The notes under the pieces: generated by a model
Database searches by the model: none
What the model was told of the DNA's origin: nothing
Seen by the model: only the letters and a program-made list of their open reading frames with translations
Source: Strigamia acuminata
Lineage: Eukaryota; Arthropoda; Chilopoda; Geophilomorpha; Linotaeniidae
NCBI GenBank assembly: GCA_949358305.1
Contig: OX442319.1
Span: forward strand, 310,001-374,000
Reading direction: 5' to 3'
DNA: 64,000 nt
Shown: positions 20,267 through 30,984 of the stretch, piece by piece
Layout of the letters: each line of letters begins with the position of its first letter
How positions within the stretch are numbered: the first letter of the stretch is position 1
Position numbers and translations under genes: made by a program

Positions 20267-21031
20267 CAGGGTGTCCAAAAAGTCTGGTTCCCTCCAAATA
20301 TTTCCTGAGCAATTGCATCTAGGCCAACTTTGATGAAGCGATCATATAGGAAGTTGGGTGAGAGCAATCCAATGACGTTTTCAAATTTAACCTTGAAGGT
20401 CATTTTCAAGGTCATTCACTTGCTAACTTCTAAACCAATCACGTTAAAGCAAAAAAGTCAATTACAAAGTTGTAGAGCACCATCAAATTAGTACTATCCA
20501 ATTTATCTTAGTCATCTTAAGTTAAATGTTTTCTTTTTAAAAAGGAGTCAAATCAGAAAAAAAATCCGCAAAGTGAAATTTTTTATTCTTGTGATAAAAT
20601 AATTATTGAGGCATTAAAAAAAGGCAGTGGTTTTTCTTGTTTACTTGCATAATAATGCACATTTGAATACGTTTATTTAAGTAATTCAGTATTTTTCTAA
20701 TAGAAATTTAAGTTTTGTCACAATGGCTGGCTTTATTTCAGCTGATTTGTCTCCTTTTTAAAAGGAAAACATTTAACTTAAGATGACTAAGATAAATTGG
20801 ATATCACTAATTTGATGGTGCTCTACAACTTTGTAATTGACTTTTTTGCTCTAATCTGATCGGTTTAGAAGTTAGCAAGTGAATGACCTTGAAAATGACC
20901 TTCAAGGTCAAATTTGATAACGTCATTGGATTGCTCTCACCCAACTTCCTATACGATCGCTTCATCAAAGTTGGCCTAGATGCAATTGCTCACGAAATAT
21001 TTGGAGGGAACCAGACTTTTAGGACACCCTG
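20267..21031. mobile_element. Palindromic MITE family A, copy 2 (least disturbed)
   Basis: 765 bp with ends CAGGGTGTCCAAAAAGTC and GACTTTTAGGACACCCTG, flanked by TATA. Both arms and the core (CAGCTGATTTGTC; GCATAATAATGCAC) are intact, so this copy serves as the reference for judging inserts in the other copies. It has no coding capacity beyond a short open frame in each arm. Confidence 0.88.
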
Positions 21032-21400
21032 TATAAAGCATGTCTACTTAGGGATACACATTGTCTGTGTATATATTAACAAATGTTTATAGTGTAATAA
21101 TTGATTATTTAGATCTAAAAGAATTGTCAGATCTTGTTATTATAAAGATGTCATAACAGTTAATCATAATTACAATTATTTATTTGTTTATCTGTATTTG
21201 CAATTGTTATTGTTTTCAAATTAACGAAGAGATTTGTCTTATTTATAATCATTTGGTGAATGTTAAGTGTCACATGATTATTTCAATGACTCATGTCATT
21301 CAATTGTATGTTTTGGCCACTTGGCTATATGTTCCTGCTAAATAAACATTGCAAGTTTTCCAAACTTTAAATCGAGGACTCACCAGTTTGATTTTCTTAT
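21032..21400. other. Unassigned intronic DNA
   Basis: AT-rich sequence between a MITE and a minisatellite. I see no gene, repeat boundary or RNA. Confidence 0.4.
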
Positions 21401-21402
21401 CG

Positions 21403-21760
21403 GTACATTTTATTTGTACCAGTACATTTTATTCGTACTGATACATTTTATTCGTACCGGTACATTTTATTCGCACCGGTACAGTATATTCACACCGGTA
21501 CATTTTATTCGCACCGGTACATTTTATTCAAACCGGTACATTTTATTCGTACCGGTACATTTTATTCATACCGGTACATTTTATTCGTACCGGTACATTT
21601 TATTTGGACCGGTACATTTTATTCGGACCGGTACATTTTATTCGGACCGGTACATTTTATTCATACCGGTACATTTTATTTGTACAGGTACATTATATTC
21701 ATACCGGTACATTTTATTCATAGCAGTACATTCTATTTGTACTGGTAGGTTCTGTTATTC
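21403..21760. repeat. 19-bp minisatellite (ACCGGTACATTTTATTC)
   Basis: About 18 copies of a 19-bp unit, TACCGGTACATTTTATTCG with variation at the last bases. ACCGGT and GGTACC-like palindromes recur each unit. An apparent 125-codon frame across it is a repeat artefact (3 x 19 bp gives 19 codons). Confidence 0.95.
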
Positions 21761-22118
21761 TACCGTGCATTTTCGTACTCGTAGTTTCTGAACTACATAT
21801 TTTCAAGTGTTGACCCCACACTCGTCAGTCATCTTAAACTATTATTTTATGTAGGAGAATTTAATAAGTACAGAGTACTTAATTTAATTCTTGCACTTTG
21901 TCACGGTCCGACATATGCGCTTTCTAATAACGTATTGTTTTGTACGCGTGTCCCGTTTGTTTGGTTTGGTACTAACTGTTTCCTAATGTTAATAAATCTA
22001 AATCCTTAAGCCTTACCTGAAGTCCTCATTTATGTTGTTTTTATCCATAGTTTATTCTTTGTGCTGGCCTGGTGTGATTTATTTATCACATCAGACCGGT
22101 TTACCTTGAGTAATATTA
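21761..22118. other. Unassigned intronic DNA
   Basis: No gene or clear repeat seen between the minisatellite and the next MITE. Confidence 0.35.
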
Positions 22119-22801
22119 GAGAGTTTGCGTGATGCATTTTTCCCTTTCAGTTAAACACTATACGGTATAAAAATAGTGTAAAGGAAAAATAATAAATTAA
22201 GTTTTTGCGGGCTGCACTTTTCCCTTATCACTACACATAGCCAACTAAATTTGCAAAATTTCGAATGGAATTTGCAACATTTTGAACAAAATTTGCAAAA
22301 TTTCAAACAAAATTTGCAAAATTTTGACGAAATTTGCAAAATTTCAAACAAAATTTGCAAAATTTCAAAGAAATTTGCAAAATTTCAAAGAAATTTGCAA
22401 AATTTCAAAGAAATTTGCAAAATTTCAAAGAAATTTGCAAAATTTCAAAGAAATTTGCAAAATTTCAAAGAAATTTGCAAAATTTCAAAGAAATTTGCAA
22501 AATTTCAAAGAAATTTGCAAAATTTCAAATGATATTTGCAAAATTTCAAATGAAATTTGCAAAATTTCAAATGATAAACTAAAAGCGTACCTATGATTAT
22601 GATGTGTTTGATCGGGACAACAAAATTATCGCCATTTGCAATGGGCGGAGCTAACAATATAGTGTTCTCAATTCTGATTGGCTGCACTATAATTTAAATT
22701 AGTGTTGAAAACGATACACTAAAGATTTTTCCCTTACGATATGGCACTAAAATAGTGTATAGTGTTTAACTGTAAGGAAAAAATGCATCCTGCAAACTCT
22801 C
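22119..22801. mobile_element. 683-bp MITE with GAGAGTTTGC ends
   Basis: Termini GAGAGTTTGC and GCAAACTCTC, flanked by TA. The inverted similarity runs ~50 bp inward (GATGCATTTTTCCCTT; CAGTTAAACACTATAC). The core holds a 20-bp minisatellite. No transposase is encoded. Confidence 0.85.
22245..22575. repeat. 20-bp minisatellite (AAATTTGCAAAATTTCAAAG)
   Basis: About 16 copies of AAATTTGCAAAATTTCAAAG, nearly perfect in the middle and diverging at the edges. A/T tracts recur every 10 bp. Because 20 is not a multiple of 3, three overlapping repeat frames appear on the plus strand; none is a gene. Confidence 0.95.
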
Positions 22802-23690
22802 TATTTACTGTTAACCCCTGTCACTCACAAACGTGCCTGATTGGTCCATAATTATCTCAACCCCCTTTCTTGCTGTAGGTCTGTCTAAATTCACTTCTGG
22901 ACTTGTAGAGCCCAGGCAGAAAGTTTGACAATTTTGACCTGATAAGAGCTTCAACTAGCCAATGGTCTCTTTGGCTACCTTTCTCACCTCCCAGCCTCCA
23001 TATGGTATTTAATTCCCATTGTTGTACTAAACATTGTCATTTAACGCGTTTATTGTCGCTTTTAGTTTGGAAACTTAAACTTTTTTGTTGCTCTTTTGTT
23101 TTATGCGCCGGACATTGCCTCGAGGATCGGATTTGAGCCAATTGGCCATTGTGTCTTTATTTCTGTAGTTTCAGCGCGTGTTTGAACGCGCAATTACTAA
23201 GCTTGGCTGCTCCACCATTAAGGGCCCCAGCCAGGTTTGGTTTGTGGACGTTGTTAGTAACTTTCCTACTGTTGACGAAAGTCCGTGAAGGGCACGTAAC
23301 CTCAGTTGGATTTGGAATACGCGTTTCACTATTAGGTTTTCATTTTATGGAATTCTAAGAACCTGTGAAAAATTTGTGTATTGATCGAGTAAGGGGATAA
23401 GTTGCCGCCACCCTTCTGGTAGCTTATCAACAAACAGGCCCTTGCTTACAACTGGACTCTCCTTGTTTTGTAACTGGCGTGTCTTTCAAACGCATTTATA
23501 AACATCTTAAAGAGCCAGTTTATGACAACTTAGTTTTATTCTTTTAAGCAAAGTTTAAATATTTGCTTCCAAATTGAACGCACATTCTGTCTTGTTAAAA
23601 CAATTAAATGACAATTTGAAATATGCCATATGTAGTTGTCTTTATTAAACAATCCCAAACGAATACGCATAACAAATAGAAGTTCTAAAT
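22802..23690. other. Unassigned intronic DNA
   Basis: Moderately GC-rich in places (23100-23300), but no exon with both splice borders or family motif could be supported. Confidence 0.35.
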
Positions 23691-23696
23691 ACTTAC

Positions 23697-23805
23697 ACAT
23701 TATATATTCAAACCATTGCCAGGTTACAAGTTTATGAATAGAATGAATTACAGACTGAAATGGTTCACACAAATAACGAAACCATAATACTTCTAATTTT
23801 TTTAC
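23697..23805 (-). CDS. TPCN1: Two-pore channel exon: linker into IIS1
   Basis: This 109-bp exon runs from acceptor CTCAACAG to donor ATGT|GTAAGT. It encodes 36 residues, starting VKKLEVLWFRYL and ending WFEYIM, plus one base of the next codon. In TPC1 the EF-hand region is followed by a WK-x-KK segment, a WF pair and then F-x-Y-x-M at the start of IIS1, all present here at the right spacing. It joins in phase to the exon at 25394-25503, giving KWR then VKK. TPCs are endolysosomal Na+/Ca2+-permeable channels. Confidence 0.92.
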
Positions 23806-24256
23806 CTGTTGAGGTTTATATGATTAGTGAGTGCTTTTGCAGTTCTTACCATATTACCTCACATTAAGCCGCCTAGCAGTGTAGTGCAAGTTTTAGCAAT
23901 AAACCCCATTTTTAACTTACGAAGTAAGTGAGAACAAATTTTTTTCTAATGAATTTAGCCAAAACAAGCATAAAAATTACTTTTAGATGTCCAAAAAGTC
24001 GAAAATTGATCTAAATTTCTATAAAATTTCCCACATTTTTTGTAATAATCTTCAGAATATCAAGAAAACCCAAATTTCAGGTTCCAAATTCCAACGTAAT
24101 AAATCATCCAGGCTCTTTAAAAAAAAAGGTTTTCACTTATACCGGCATGTTTCGTTTTATACCGGAATGCCAGTATAAACTTTTTGGACAAAATTTTAAA
24201 AACCTGTTAAACCTATGCCCAACAGCGTGCCACTGAATGTGAGGTAATAAGGTATA
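23806..24256. other. Unassigned intronic DNA
   Basis: No gene. GGTTTTCACTTATACCGGCATG and a nearby complement around 24130-24180 form a weak hairpin. Confidence 0.3.
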
Positions 24257-25380
24257 CAGGGTGTCCTAAAAGTCTGGTCCCCTCTAAATATTTCCTGAGC
24301 AATTGGATCTCGGCCAACTTTTAAAAAGCGATCATATAGGGTGTTGGGTGAGAGCAATACAATGATGTCATCAATTTTGACCTTGAAGGCCATTTTCAAG
24401 GTCATTCACTTTCTAACTTTTAAACCAATCAGGTTAGAGAAAAATTTTCAATCTTAAGATGACTAACAAAGAGAGGGCAGGAGTGTGTCCCTCACAATTG
24501 TTTAATTTTTGTCAAAATAAAGTATTGTTATTATCTAAACAGTCAATACTTTCATTATTTAAATGCAACGCTCTTTCACATTGTTACAAACAGTCAAAAC
24601 ACACAGGATTCTTTACTGTGTGTAGAATCATCCTTTTTTCACTTTTTTGAGTAAAAATTTTAATTTTTTAACAAATATAAAATAACAAACATTAACTTTA
24701 CTGCTAAAAATAAATAAAAAATAAAAGCAAAAATTTTTAGAGACAACAAGATTTGAACCTGCATGAAAAGATTCCTGGTTCATTGCCTTAACCACTGGAC
24801 CACCACTACACACTATTCTTGCCTTCATGCAGTCAGTCATGTTGGTGAACAAAGCTGTGATGTCATGTCATGAGATATCAAATTACCTGGGTTCCAGAGT
24901 AAGGTTTGAACAGGCTAATAACCAAGTGTAGTGCTACACTTGACCTTTTTACTCAAAAAAGTGAAAAAAGGATGATTCTACACACAGTAAAGAATCCTGT
25001 GTGTTTTGACTGTTTGTAACAATGTGAAAGAGCGTTGCATTTAAATAATGAAAGTATTGACTGTTTAGATAATAACAATACTTTATTTTGACAAAAATTA
25101 AACAATTGTGAGGGACACACTTCTGTCCTCTCCTTGTAAGATAAGTTGGATAGTACTAATTTGATGGTGCTTTACAACTTTCTGATTAAATATTTTTCTC
25201 TAACCTGATTGGTTTAAAAGTTAGAAAGTGAATGACCTTGAAAGTGGCCTTCAAGGTCAAATTTGATGACATCATTGGATTGCTCTCACCCAACTTTCTA
25301 CACGACCACTTCATCAAAGTTGGCCAAGATGCAATTGCTCAGGAAATATTTGGAGGGGACCAAACTTTTAGGACACCCTG
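24257..25380. mobile_element. Palindromic MITE family A, copy 3 (with foldback insert)
   Basis: Ends CAGGGTGTCCTAAAAGTC and its complement, flanked by TATA. The outer arms are normal, but the core is replaced by a second inverted repeat (24454-24655 and 24940-25138) whose arms share GTGAGGGACACAC, GACTGTTTAGATAATAAC and CACACACAGTAAAGAATCC. The loop holds tRNA-like DNA. Its right end is 12 bp from a TPC splice donor. Confidence 0.85.
24740..24809 (-). pseudogene. tRNA-Ser-like relic (SINE-type)
   Basis: On the minus strand, GTAGTGGTGGTCCAGTGGTTAA reads like a tRNA-Ser 5' half with an A box, and GGTTCAAATC is a B box about 35 bp later. The acceptor stem does not pair and the anticodon arm is poor. 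Flanking DNA (AACATTAA...TACTGCTAAAAA) is shared with the copies at 38689 and 38899, so this is a dispersed, tRNA-derived repeat rather than a gene. Confidence 0.65.
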
Positions 25381-25393
25381 TATAATTACTTAC

Positions 25394-25503
25394 TCTCCAT
25401 TTGTAAGCAGATGCTATGTAAATTTGATAAAATTCATCCAATGTTATAGATCCACCATGTTTAATATCTAAAACTTTAAAAGCTAAATATATATCTCTTC
25501 TGC
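25394..25503 (-). CDS. TPCN1: Two-pore channel exon: EF-hand of the I-II linker
   Basis: This 110-bp exon lies between acceptor TTATTGACAG and donor AGA|GTAAGT. It encodes RRDIYLAFKVLD, an EF-hand-like loop DIKHGGSITLDE, and FYQIYIASAYKWR. The R-x-x-YL-x-FK-x-L...DFY-x-x-Y...KW spacing is that of the second EF-hand in animal TPC1. The loop keeps D at position 1, G at 6, I at 8 and E at 12, but has K and G at positions 3 and 5, so calcium binding would be weak at best. Its first two bases complete a serine codon started in the exon at 25590-25653. Confidence 0.93.
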
Positions 25504-25589
25504 CTGTCAATAAAAAATTCTAAATATAATTAAATATAATTAAAAAAATTAATAAATTAAAAAATTCTGCAAAAAAATATTGAACAAAC

Positions 25590-25653
25590 TTTTCTTTGGT
25601 GTAAAAAACTTCATCAGTCCTTCAAAATGATGATATGAAATATTGTAAGAACA
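25590..25653 (-). CDS. TPCN1: Two-pore channel exon: ISY/FEGLM helix of the linker
   Basis: This 64-bp exon runs from acceptor TACGTTTCAG to donor AAAA|GTTTGT. It encodes CSYNISYHHFEGLMKFFTPKK and one more base. ISY-x-x-FEGLM-x-F-x-P is a TPC1 signature in the first EF-hand of the linker. Phase agrees on both sides. The donor is weak (GTTTGT). The next exon starts only 86 bp downstream; the upstream one is 12 kb away. Confidence 0.9.
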
Positions 25654-26770
25654 CTGAAACGTAAAGCAGTTAGTACTTGCTTGCTAAAAATTGTTTTGGG
25701 TTTCTTGTCATAGAAGGTAAAGAATATAGTTATTATAGGTTGAAATATTGTCATTTAACTTTAAAAGTATGATTTTTTTAAAATACAAATGTTAATTACT
25801 GGCAAAATAATGGAAGCATTGGTTCCCGTAACACTAGAATAGCCGAAATTTCGCGAAAGCTAGAATGATCAAAACTGGTCCTAATGACCCATTGAGAAAA
25901 TAATAACTTAATAATTTTTAATGACAAAATAATAATTTAATAATTTTTAAGGGACTAAATAATAATTTAATAATTTTTAAGGGACTAAATAATAATTTAA
26001 TAATTTTTAAGGGACTAAATAATAAATAAATGTGCAATATTGTAAAATATATATTGCTACGTGGTTCCGGGGATAAGTGAACCATGTAAACAATTATATT
26101 ATTTACTAAGTTAAGTGAAGAAGAAGTGACTCTGTTTTGAGAGATACTAACTTGAATTAAATGCTCTTTATTCTTGCTAGCTTAATCAACTAAGACCACT
26201 AAACAAACCTAAATTATATAACACTTAAAGTACTGGAAACATGAATAACACTTCAATAAATGATGTTTCAAATCTGGCCTTAAGATGTCATGCCATACAC
26301 TGGCTGACAGCCTCAGGGAACAGACACCTAAAGAGAACTGAGCTCTTAGTAAGGGGTTTCATTAAATGAGCGATTATTGTGATTAGTTGATCATTGCAAT
26401 AATCATAATCACTCAATTATTGAAGGCCCAACAAAAATCTGATTATGTGATTATTGTAACTCTTCAGGACTTAATTTCATCTAAATCTTTTTTTTATGTG
26501 TTATGATACAAAATTATTATTTTTTGTTTGTAGTGCATTTATTTATTTTATTTTTGGAGTTATTGCGTTTAATCGGATTTAGTTGATATTTAACACAGTT
26601 TTGTTAAGGGAATACATGATGCCACTTTTAGATATTGCAGGCAATGAATTAGGCATCATGCATCCCCTATTGAATATCTGTATGAACGTTGCGTGCATCA
26701 GCCACTAGAGCCCACTGCATTCGTTTCAATATGGCAGCACACATGTTTTTCACGTGTGTTAAGGTTTTGT
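25654..26770. other. Intron with a 30-bp tandem repeat, otherwise unassigned
   Basis: AATAATTTTTAAGGGACTAAATAATAATTTA is repeated about four times at 25905-26020. The rest is AT-rich and non-coding. A GTGATTATTG/CAATAATCA inverted run near 26370-26455 may be a hAT-like remnant, but without ends. Confidence 0.4.
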
Positions 26771-27065
26771 GACCGTTTGGCCACCCTAGTGGCCTAGATC
26801 ATTCCACACACCGCCTGGTGGCCCAAAGCCGTCCCCCTCTTGGAGGAGTGGACCGGCCTGGCAGGAGAGGAGGGAGCTGAGTGGTGTGATGAAAGAGAGA
26901 CGTTGCTGAGAGAGCCGAGGGTGAAGACGTGCTTGGAACCCACGGTCTAAACCACAGCAGAGACAACTGCTAACTCTGCTGCTCTCACCATTCACCACTG
27001 TGACGCTCAGTAGCAGGAAGATGTGCCTGCTGCAGCCTCCATGAGCGGCTACGCGGATCATACGG
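26770..27065 (+). other. GC-rich island ending in a strong donor-like site
   Basis: About 300 bp of clearly higher GC than its surroundings. Near the right end an ATG at 27040 (CTCCATGAGC) opens a short frame, MSGYADHT, that meets GG|GTAAGTACGG at about 27064. This is what a short first coding exon looks like, but no downstream exon or protein match is seen. It could also be part of an unrecognised transposon. Confidence 0.3.
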
Positions 27066-27621
27066 GTAAGTACGGCAGAATGTTCGTCCAACGCAACCGA
27101 CCACGACCTATCGAAATGCCGGGATTATAAAATTCATCAGCAACTAAATTCAAATTAAATGTACAATTCGTTCATACAGTATTAAATTTCATTAAATTCG
27201 ATTAAATTTACACTATTTACAAAATTCTATGCAATATTTGAATTATTTCCATTAAACTAATTAAATATTCAATGTTACTTCTATTGATTCTTAAGTTTAG
27301 ATGTTAATTTAACATTTCAAAAATTTGCGAAGTCACTTCCAATCGCTGGAAAATTTGCGATAGATTCGTTTCGATTCGTCTCATTTCGGTGCACTGTCTA
27401 TTTTCACTTCAATTTCATTCAAAAGTACCTGTTATCACCGGAAAACGCTCTACAATTGTTCAAATAGCAATATGAAATAGAATTTCTCTTAGCTCACTAC
27501 AATACACTCGTGTTCGCTTTGGAAAAGACTAGTAAAATGAGCTGTAATCGCGATGTGTTTGTCTTCGCAACGGCGTGACCGGAAATCACTTTCAACAGGT
27601 TGTTGCACATGCGCGTCCGCA
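27066..27621. other. Possible 3' end and LTR of the Gypsy relic
   Basis: This lies downstream (minus strand) of the Gypsy integrase. It is non-coding, with no paired LTR copy found in the window. Confidence 0.3.
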
Positions 27622-30253
27622 CTAGCGACACCTGGTTATGGTTTTGCCAACTGACAAGTGAGTTTTCTCTTTTTCAGCTATGGGTTCCGTTTCAAACAAT
27701 GTACGTAACAAAATTTGATCTTGATCGTCTATAAATCTCTCTTTTGCACCTAATTTGAGTTTTTCTTGCGAATCATCAATTTTCCTTAAAATTTCCGCAT
27801 GTTGATCGTCTTTTTGCGAATTTTCTTGCACTTCGTCTGAATATGTCACTTTTTTGGCTGTTAACTGTCTCAAAATTGTCTCTGGAATTTCTTCTCGTGA
27901 CTTATATGGTTTCAAATGCTCTACATTAACAATGTCAGATTTCTTTCCTGATGAATTCTTAATTTCGTAATCGTTTGACGCTGTGCGGCGAACTATTTCA
28001 TAAGGTCCAGAAAATTGTGGCAGGAGTTTTTCGCTTAACCCTACTTTCCTATTTGGGGTTTTCAGGTATACCAATTCTCCTGGTTCGAATTCCTCTATGA
28101 TTCTGTCCAAATCAAATCTCTTCTTGCTTTTCTCGCTCTGCTGCTGTAATCTTTCATTAGAGATTTTTCTGGCTTTCATGATGAACTTAGAAGTACACAG
28201 ATTGAATTCCTTTTGAGGTAAGTTCAAATTTACATCCACATTAAAATCAGCTTCGTATCCCCTTAGTATACTATAATAAGGAGTATACCCAATAGTTTCA
28301 TGAACTGCAGTATTATATGAAAAAATGAAGAATGGCAGAAATTCATCCCAATCTGTGTGTTCTTTATTCACATAACACGTCAACACTTTTGCGAACGTTG
28401 CGTTAAAACTCTCCGTAAGTCCGTTGGTCCTTGGATGGTACCCGGAAGTAGTCATGTGAAAGGATTTGAACAATGCCAAGACTGCATTTACCATTTCATT
28501 CCTGTACTTTGTTCCTTAATCGCTGAGAATTTCTCTTGGACTTCTCTCTTTAAGAATGACTTCATACATGTATACAAGAGATTTGGCTGCTTCCAACGCT
28601 GTACATGCTGGAGCTGCTCTAGCAATGACTGCACGCGACAAATAATCCGTAATGACAAAAACATATTTGTTTCCTTTTTGTGAAACTGGAAAGCTTCCTA
28701 ACGTATCTATTCCAATCCTCTCAAACAGTTTTGAAATAGTCGACCAAGGTTGCATTAAACCTTTTTGTGGAGTGGTCATCAACTTGCTACCTGCGCAATG
28801 TGTGTTGGTTTTTGGAGCAATCACATGGTGTTGGTCACGTAATGTTGCATGTTCCCGAATTAATGCGACTGCAACACTTTAGTTTATTGTTGCATTTTGC
28901 ATTGGAATCGAGAGCCGTTTAATTCTGACTTTTATCTGGCGTGTTTCGGTAACGCAAGCGGCTCATTTACTGTGATGATTTGCTCGGGTGTCGTCTGCTG
29001 GTAAGAGCGTTATAGTTTAGTTGTTTCCGGTGTATTATCGGTTGATAATACGAGGTTTTCCTTTATATTTTATGTAAAGGACAAATCAGTGGTAATCACA
29101 CATTAATTTGTTCTCTTTTTATGTATTTGGTGATTGAGAAGAACGAATCTCAACTCACTGCACTGTTCTTTATGATTTTGACAAATAAAGATGTCAGCCA
29201 CCATAGTAGTTTAACTGGTGAAATTTGGATTTGATGTTTCCGCTCCAGTATTGCGCACACACACGGTTCAGGAATCTATAATGTGGACACGAGAGTACGT
29301 AATTCCTTACGTCCCTGTAAATCCTGGGCCAAAAGAATCTAACTCTAATCCTTTTCCACGTCTTATTAAGGCCAAGATGAGCACCTGTGACTCCATCATG
29401 CATTTCTTCTAACACTTGCTTACGTAAATGCTGTGATACTACTAATAGGTTTCCTTCCATGTCCAGAGAATTATAACTTTTCTTTCTGAACAGAATATTT
29501 TCTTGGATGAGTTTTAAAGGTCGTTTCCGGTTCCTTGAAAGTTGCTCTATCTTCTCCATTGCGGTGATCTCCAAAATTTTCTCGTCCTTACGCTGTTCTA
29601 CAGGTAAGTTGAGTTTCTCGAGAAATAGTAAGGGAATAATTTCTGTTTCTTCCTTGCTGCTCCCTTCTTGGATTCGGCTATAAGCATCTGCATCTGTGTG
29701 CTTCTTGCCTGACTTATGCATCACATCATAGTCGTAGTCTACCAGTTGTAAACTCCACCTGACCAATCTACCGTTAGGATTCCTCACGCTCTTCAACCAC
29801 TGTAACGCTGAATGGTCCGTTATGATTGTAAATCTTTTTCCGTGTAAATATGGTCGGAACTTGTTAATGGTGAATATCATTGCCAAATACTACCTTTCAG
29901 TGGCGTTGCAATTTTGTTCCGTCTGACTTAATAATCGACTGGCATAACAAATCACGTGTTCTTGCTTGTTAATGCGCTGTTTCAATATTGCACCAAGTCC
30001 ATACACACTTGCATCTGTAGACACTATGAATGGTTCTGCAAAGTTCGGATGTGCTAAGACTGGTACAGTTACTAAAGCTGTTCTTAGGGCCAAAAATGCT
30101 GTTTGTTGTGGTGGTCCCCAATCAAAATTTTCATCTTTCGAGTCAAGTTAGCCAAGGGCTTAGATATATCCGTAAATCCTGGAATGAACTTTCGATAGTA
30201 CGAAAATAAACCCAAGAATCCTCCGAACTGCTTTAAATTTGTTGGCTTCGGTG
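27622..30253 (-). pseudogene. Gypsy-type pol relic (RT thumb, RNase H, integrase)
   Basis: It runs right to left. The end of RT (FGGFLGLFSYYRKFIPGF, about 30240-30160) is followed by RNase H (VSTDASVYGLGAIL; TDHSALQWL), the integrase HHCC region (HDGVTGAHLG-x18-FFWP; SCPHY, where the second Cys of CxxC is Tyr), and the integrase core (IDTLGSFP aspartate; LSD; GLTESFN glutamate) and C-terminal domain (LVYLKTP; LSEKLLPQFSGPYEI). It is interrupted by an LTR-like insert (about 28829-29207), by a stop at 29887, and by TAA at about 28513 where a glutamine codon is expected (LSD-stop-GT). RT palm and gag are missing upstream. Confidence 0.88.
28829..29207 (+). repeat. Solo Copia-like LTR inside the Gypsy integrase
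   Basis: It begins TGTTGGTCACGT and ends near GATGTCAGCCAC, with GACAAATAAAGATG late in the element, like the AATAAAAGATGG region of the intact Copia LTR. It splits the zinc-binding and core parts of the integrase. The possible duplication CATGG/CATAG is imperfect, so the boundaries are approximate. Confidence 0.55.
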
Positions 30254-30873
30254 TGATGTACACCCCGACCGAGTGATAACGGGTGTATCACGGGAACATT
30301 ATTCTTCCGAATGTTCAAAACATTAGTTTCTCGAAACATTAACAAAAGTTTAATAATTAAGAAAGCAAAAATATATACAGTAAGTGTAAGATAAAAATAG
30401 CTTAAAAATAAAGCCTACTATTCTTCACACAATAGTTACTGTTCAGTTGTTTCACAGGATTCTCTCTTGTAGTGATGATTTGTAGTGATGATTTGTAGTG
30501 ATGATTTCTTCTGGATGATTTCCATTTCATAACATCCTTGGCACAATGCACTAACACGAAAACACTTAGGCCTAGGGCTCAGCACCCTGATGCCTTGCTA
30601 TCACCAACTTCAGCATACAACTTACCTGGATGTCGCAGGCTTGCTTCTTTTTTTGGATGGTTATTGAAAACCAACAAGTTATTTTGTTCATATCCATTGT
30701 CCATTGTTCATGATTCAGCATGAATCAATACCAGTGTCTCTTGACAATCAGTTCTAATATCACACCTTATAATATAATAATATAATAATAATATATTCTT
30801 AAAAACAACACATTGAACTTATATCAATCAAAGGATATTAATTATTAAAGTAGATGTATAGACTCCTACATCA
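30254..30873 (-). repeat. 3' LTR of the env-bearing Gypsy relic
   Basis: On the minus strand it starts TGATGTAGGAGTC right after a purine run (AAGAAGGGAGGTG) and ends GTGTACATCA, giving TGATGTA...TACATCA ends and a length of 620 bp. It abuts CACCG of the other Gypsy's RT, so the env-bearing element inserted there. No 5' LTR counterpart was found. Confidence 0.7.
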
Positions 30874-30984
30874 CACCTCCCTTCTTAAAGAACAAATTAT
30901 CCCATAAATTTGCAAAGAATGCTCACAATATATTTAGCAAAGCAAAAACAAAGCCGTTCTCAAAACCACACACATTGGTTAACA

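Noticed and set aside
21414..21791. 125-codon frame with repeated HFIRTGTFYS
   Set aside because: Translation of the 19-bp minisatellite; no start context and no non-repeat sequence.
22251..22596. Three overlapping plus-strand frames rich in K, F, Q, N (about 80-105 codons)
   Set aside because: They are all translations of one 20-bp tandem repeat; the three frames are cyclic versions of each other.
24740..24809. A functional tRNA gene
   Set aside because: A and B boxes are present but the acceptor and anticodon stems do not pair properly and the sequence occurs in several dispersed copies.
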